Shown here in pieces: positions 63,296-64,000 of a stretch of DNA of 64,000 nt; position 1 is the stretch's first letter; each line of letters opens with the position of its first letter. Source of the stretch: Streptococcus cuniculi (GTDB lineage Bacteria > Bacillota > Bacilli > Lactobacillales > Streptococcaceae). A program made the translations under genes and the position numbers. The stretch lies in assembly GCF_004570575.1 (NCBI RefSeq), contig NZ_SPPD01000002.1, forward strand, positions 1 to 64,000, given 5' to 3'. The notes below the pieces were generated by a model. That model did not search any database, had not been told where the DNA came from, and saw nothing but the letters and a program-made list of their open reading frames with translations.

Positions 63296-64000
63296 AAAAA
63301 TTGATAAGTTAGCGACTGGTATTTTGTATTCTATTGCAGGTATTATCGTTGCAATCTTGACCTCCCTCATTCTCTATATTCTGTTGCGCGGTTTACCGCA
63401 TGTCAGCTGGTCCTTCTTGACGGGGAAATCTTCTTCTTACCAAGCAGGGGGAGGAATTGGAATTCAGCTTTATAATTCTTTCTTCCTACTTGTGATTACG
63501 ATTTTGATTTCGGTGCCGCTTTCAATGGGAGCAGGGATTTATCTGGCTGAGTATGCGAAAAAAGGTCGTTTGACCAATTTTATCCGTACCTGTATTGAGA
63601 TTTTGTCTTCCTTGCCATCTGTCGTTGTTGGTTTGTTTGGTTATCTTATTTTCGTTGTGCAGTTCCAGTATGGCTTTTCAATTCTATCAGGAGCCTTGGC
63701 GCTGACGGTCTTTAACTTGCCACAAATGACCCGCAATGTGGAGGACAGTCTTCGCCATGTTCACCACACTCAGCGTGAGGCAGGGCTTGCCCTTGGAATT
63801 TCTCGCTGGGAAACAGTGGTTCATGTGGTCATCCCCGAAGCTCTTCCAGGGATTGTGACAGGGATTGTCCTTGCTTCTGGTCGTATCTTCGGAGAAGCAG
63901 CGGCCTTGATTTATACAGCAGGTCAATCAGCACCAGCCCTCGACTGGTCGAACTGGAATCCGCTTAGTGTGACGAGCCCGATTTCGATTTTCCGTCAGTC
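63285..64000 (+). CDS. pstA: Phosphate ABC transporter permease PstA, cut by window end
   Basis: The frame starts at ATG 63285 (MHAKKIDKLATGILYSIAG), inside pstC, and is open to the window end (about 239 codons). PstA motifs are seen: YNSFFLLVITILISVPLSMG, the coupling helix REAGLALGISRWETVVHVV, and SGRIFGEAAALIYTAG. Only the C-terminal part is missing. pstB genes presumably follow outside. Confidence 0.95.
   Translation, partial: MHAKKIDKLATGILYSIAGIIVAILTSLILYILLRGLPHVSWSFLTGKSSSYQAGGGIGIQLYNSFFLLVITILISVPLSMGAGIYLAEYAKKGRLTNFIRTCIEILSSLPSVVVGLFGYLIFVVQFQYGFSILSGALALTVFNLPQMTRNVEDSLRHVHHTQREAGLALGISRWETVVHVVIPEALPGIVTGIVLASGRIFGEAAALIYTAGQSAPALDWSNWNPLSVTSPISIFRQ

Noticed and set aside
1..64000. 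tRNA or rRNA genes
   Set aside because: I looked for cloverleaf-like and rRNA sequence and saw none that I could support.

Overview
The window is chromosomal DNA from a low-GC Firmicute, almost certainly a Streptococcus of the S. suis-like group. The evidence is strong AT bias, a BOX-like repeat, pneumococcal-type PezAT, a streptococcal type VIIb secretion locus (esxA-essA-esaB-essB-essC), and housekeeping genes of streptococcal type (truB, ribF, spx, suhB, pst). The species call is inference from family resemblance.

Layout. (1) 1-9000 is a mobile/defence island: a transposase end, a DUF3800 protein, a complete IS30-family element, a truncated Abi/HEPN gene with a promoter and possible RNA in front, the PezA-PezT toxin-antitoxin pair, and a four-gene type II CBASS operon (CD-NTase, E2-E1 conjugase, JAB peptidase, a two-TM protein as likely effector). 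(2) 9400-35930 is a type VIIb secretion region. The core genes (15641-22483, plus esaA at 26270) are surrounded by five modules. Each codes for a small single-pass membrane protein, a lipase-fold protein with a GHSxG/A nucleophile elbow N-terminal and a helical C-terminal region, and usually two small helical partners. This is the 'reverse LXG' plan of S. aureus TslA. A classical LXG toxin with a glycine-rich C-terminus and a six-TM neighbour lies between essC and esaA. Several modules are broken by frameshifts, nonsense codons or truncation, and IS66-linked scars show loss and duplication. (3) 35930-44500 holds two more transposase remnants, a polyprenyl diphosphate synthase and a frv/cellobiose-type PTS operon (PRD regulator, M42 peptidase, EIIA, EIIB, EIIC, MalY/PatB aminotransferase). 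(4) 44499-51694 on the minus strand is menA-cydA-cydB-cydD-cydC, a quinol-oxidase respiratory cluster; with the polyprenyl synthase it suggests menaquinone-dependent respiration. (5) 51880-64000 is core genome: DUF2130 protein, acetyltransferase, broken nucleotidyltransferase, ATPase, truB, ribF, K+ channel, spx, UPF0223, suhB, rRNA methyltransferase, a three-unit structured repeat region, and pstS-pstC-pstA (cut by the window end).

How it fits together: T7SSb exports WXG100/LXG and lipase-type antibacterial effectors with dedicated helical partners, while the membrane-anchored proteins in front of each toxin are the natural immunity candidates. The flanking defence genes, IS remnants and broken modules mark the region as a fast-turnover hotspot next to stable housekeeping genes.
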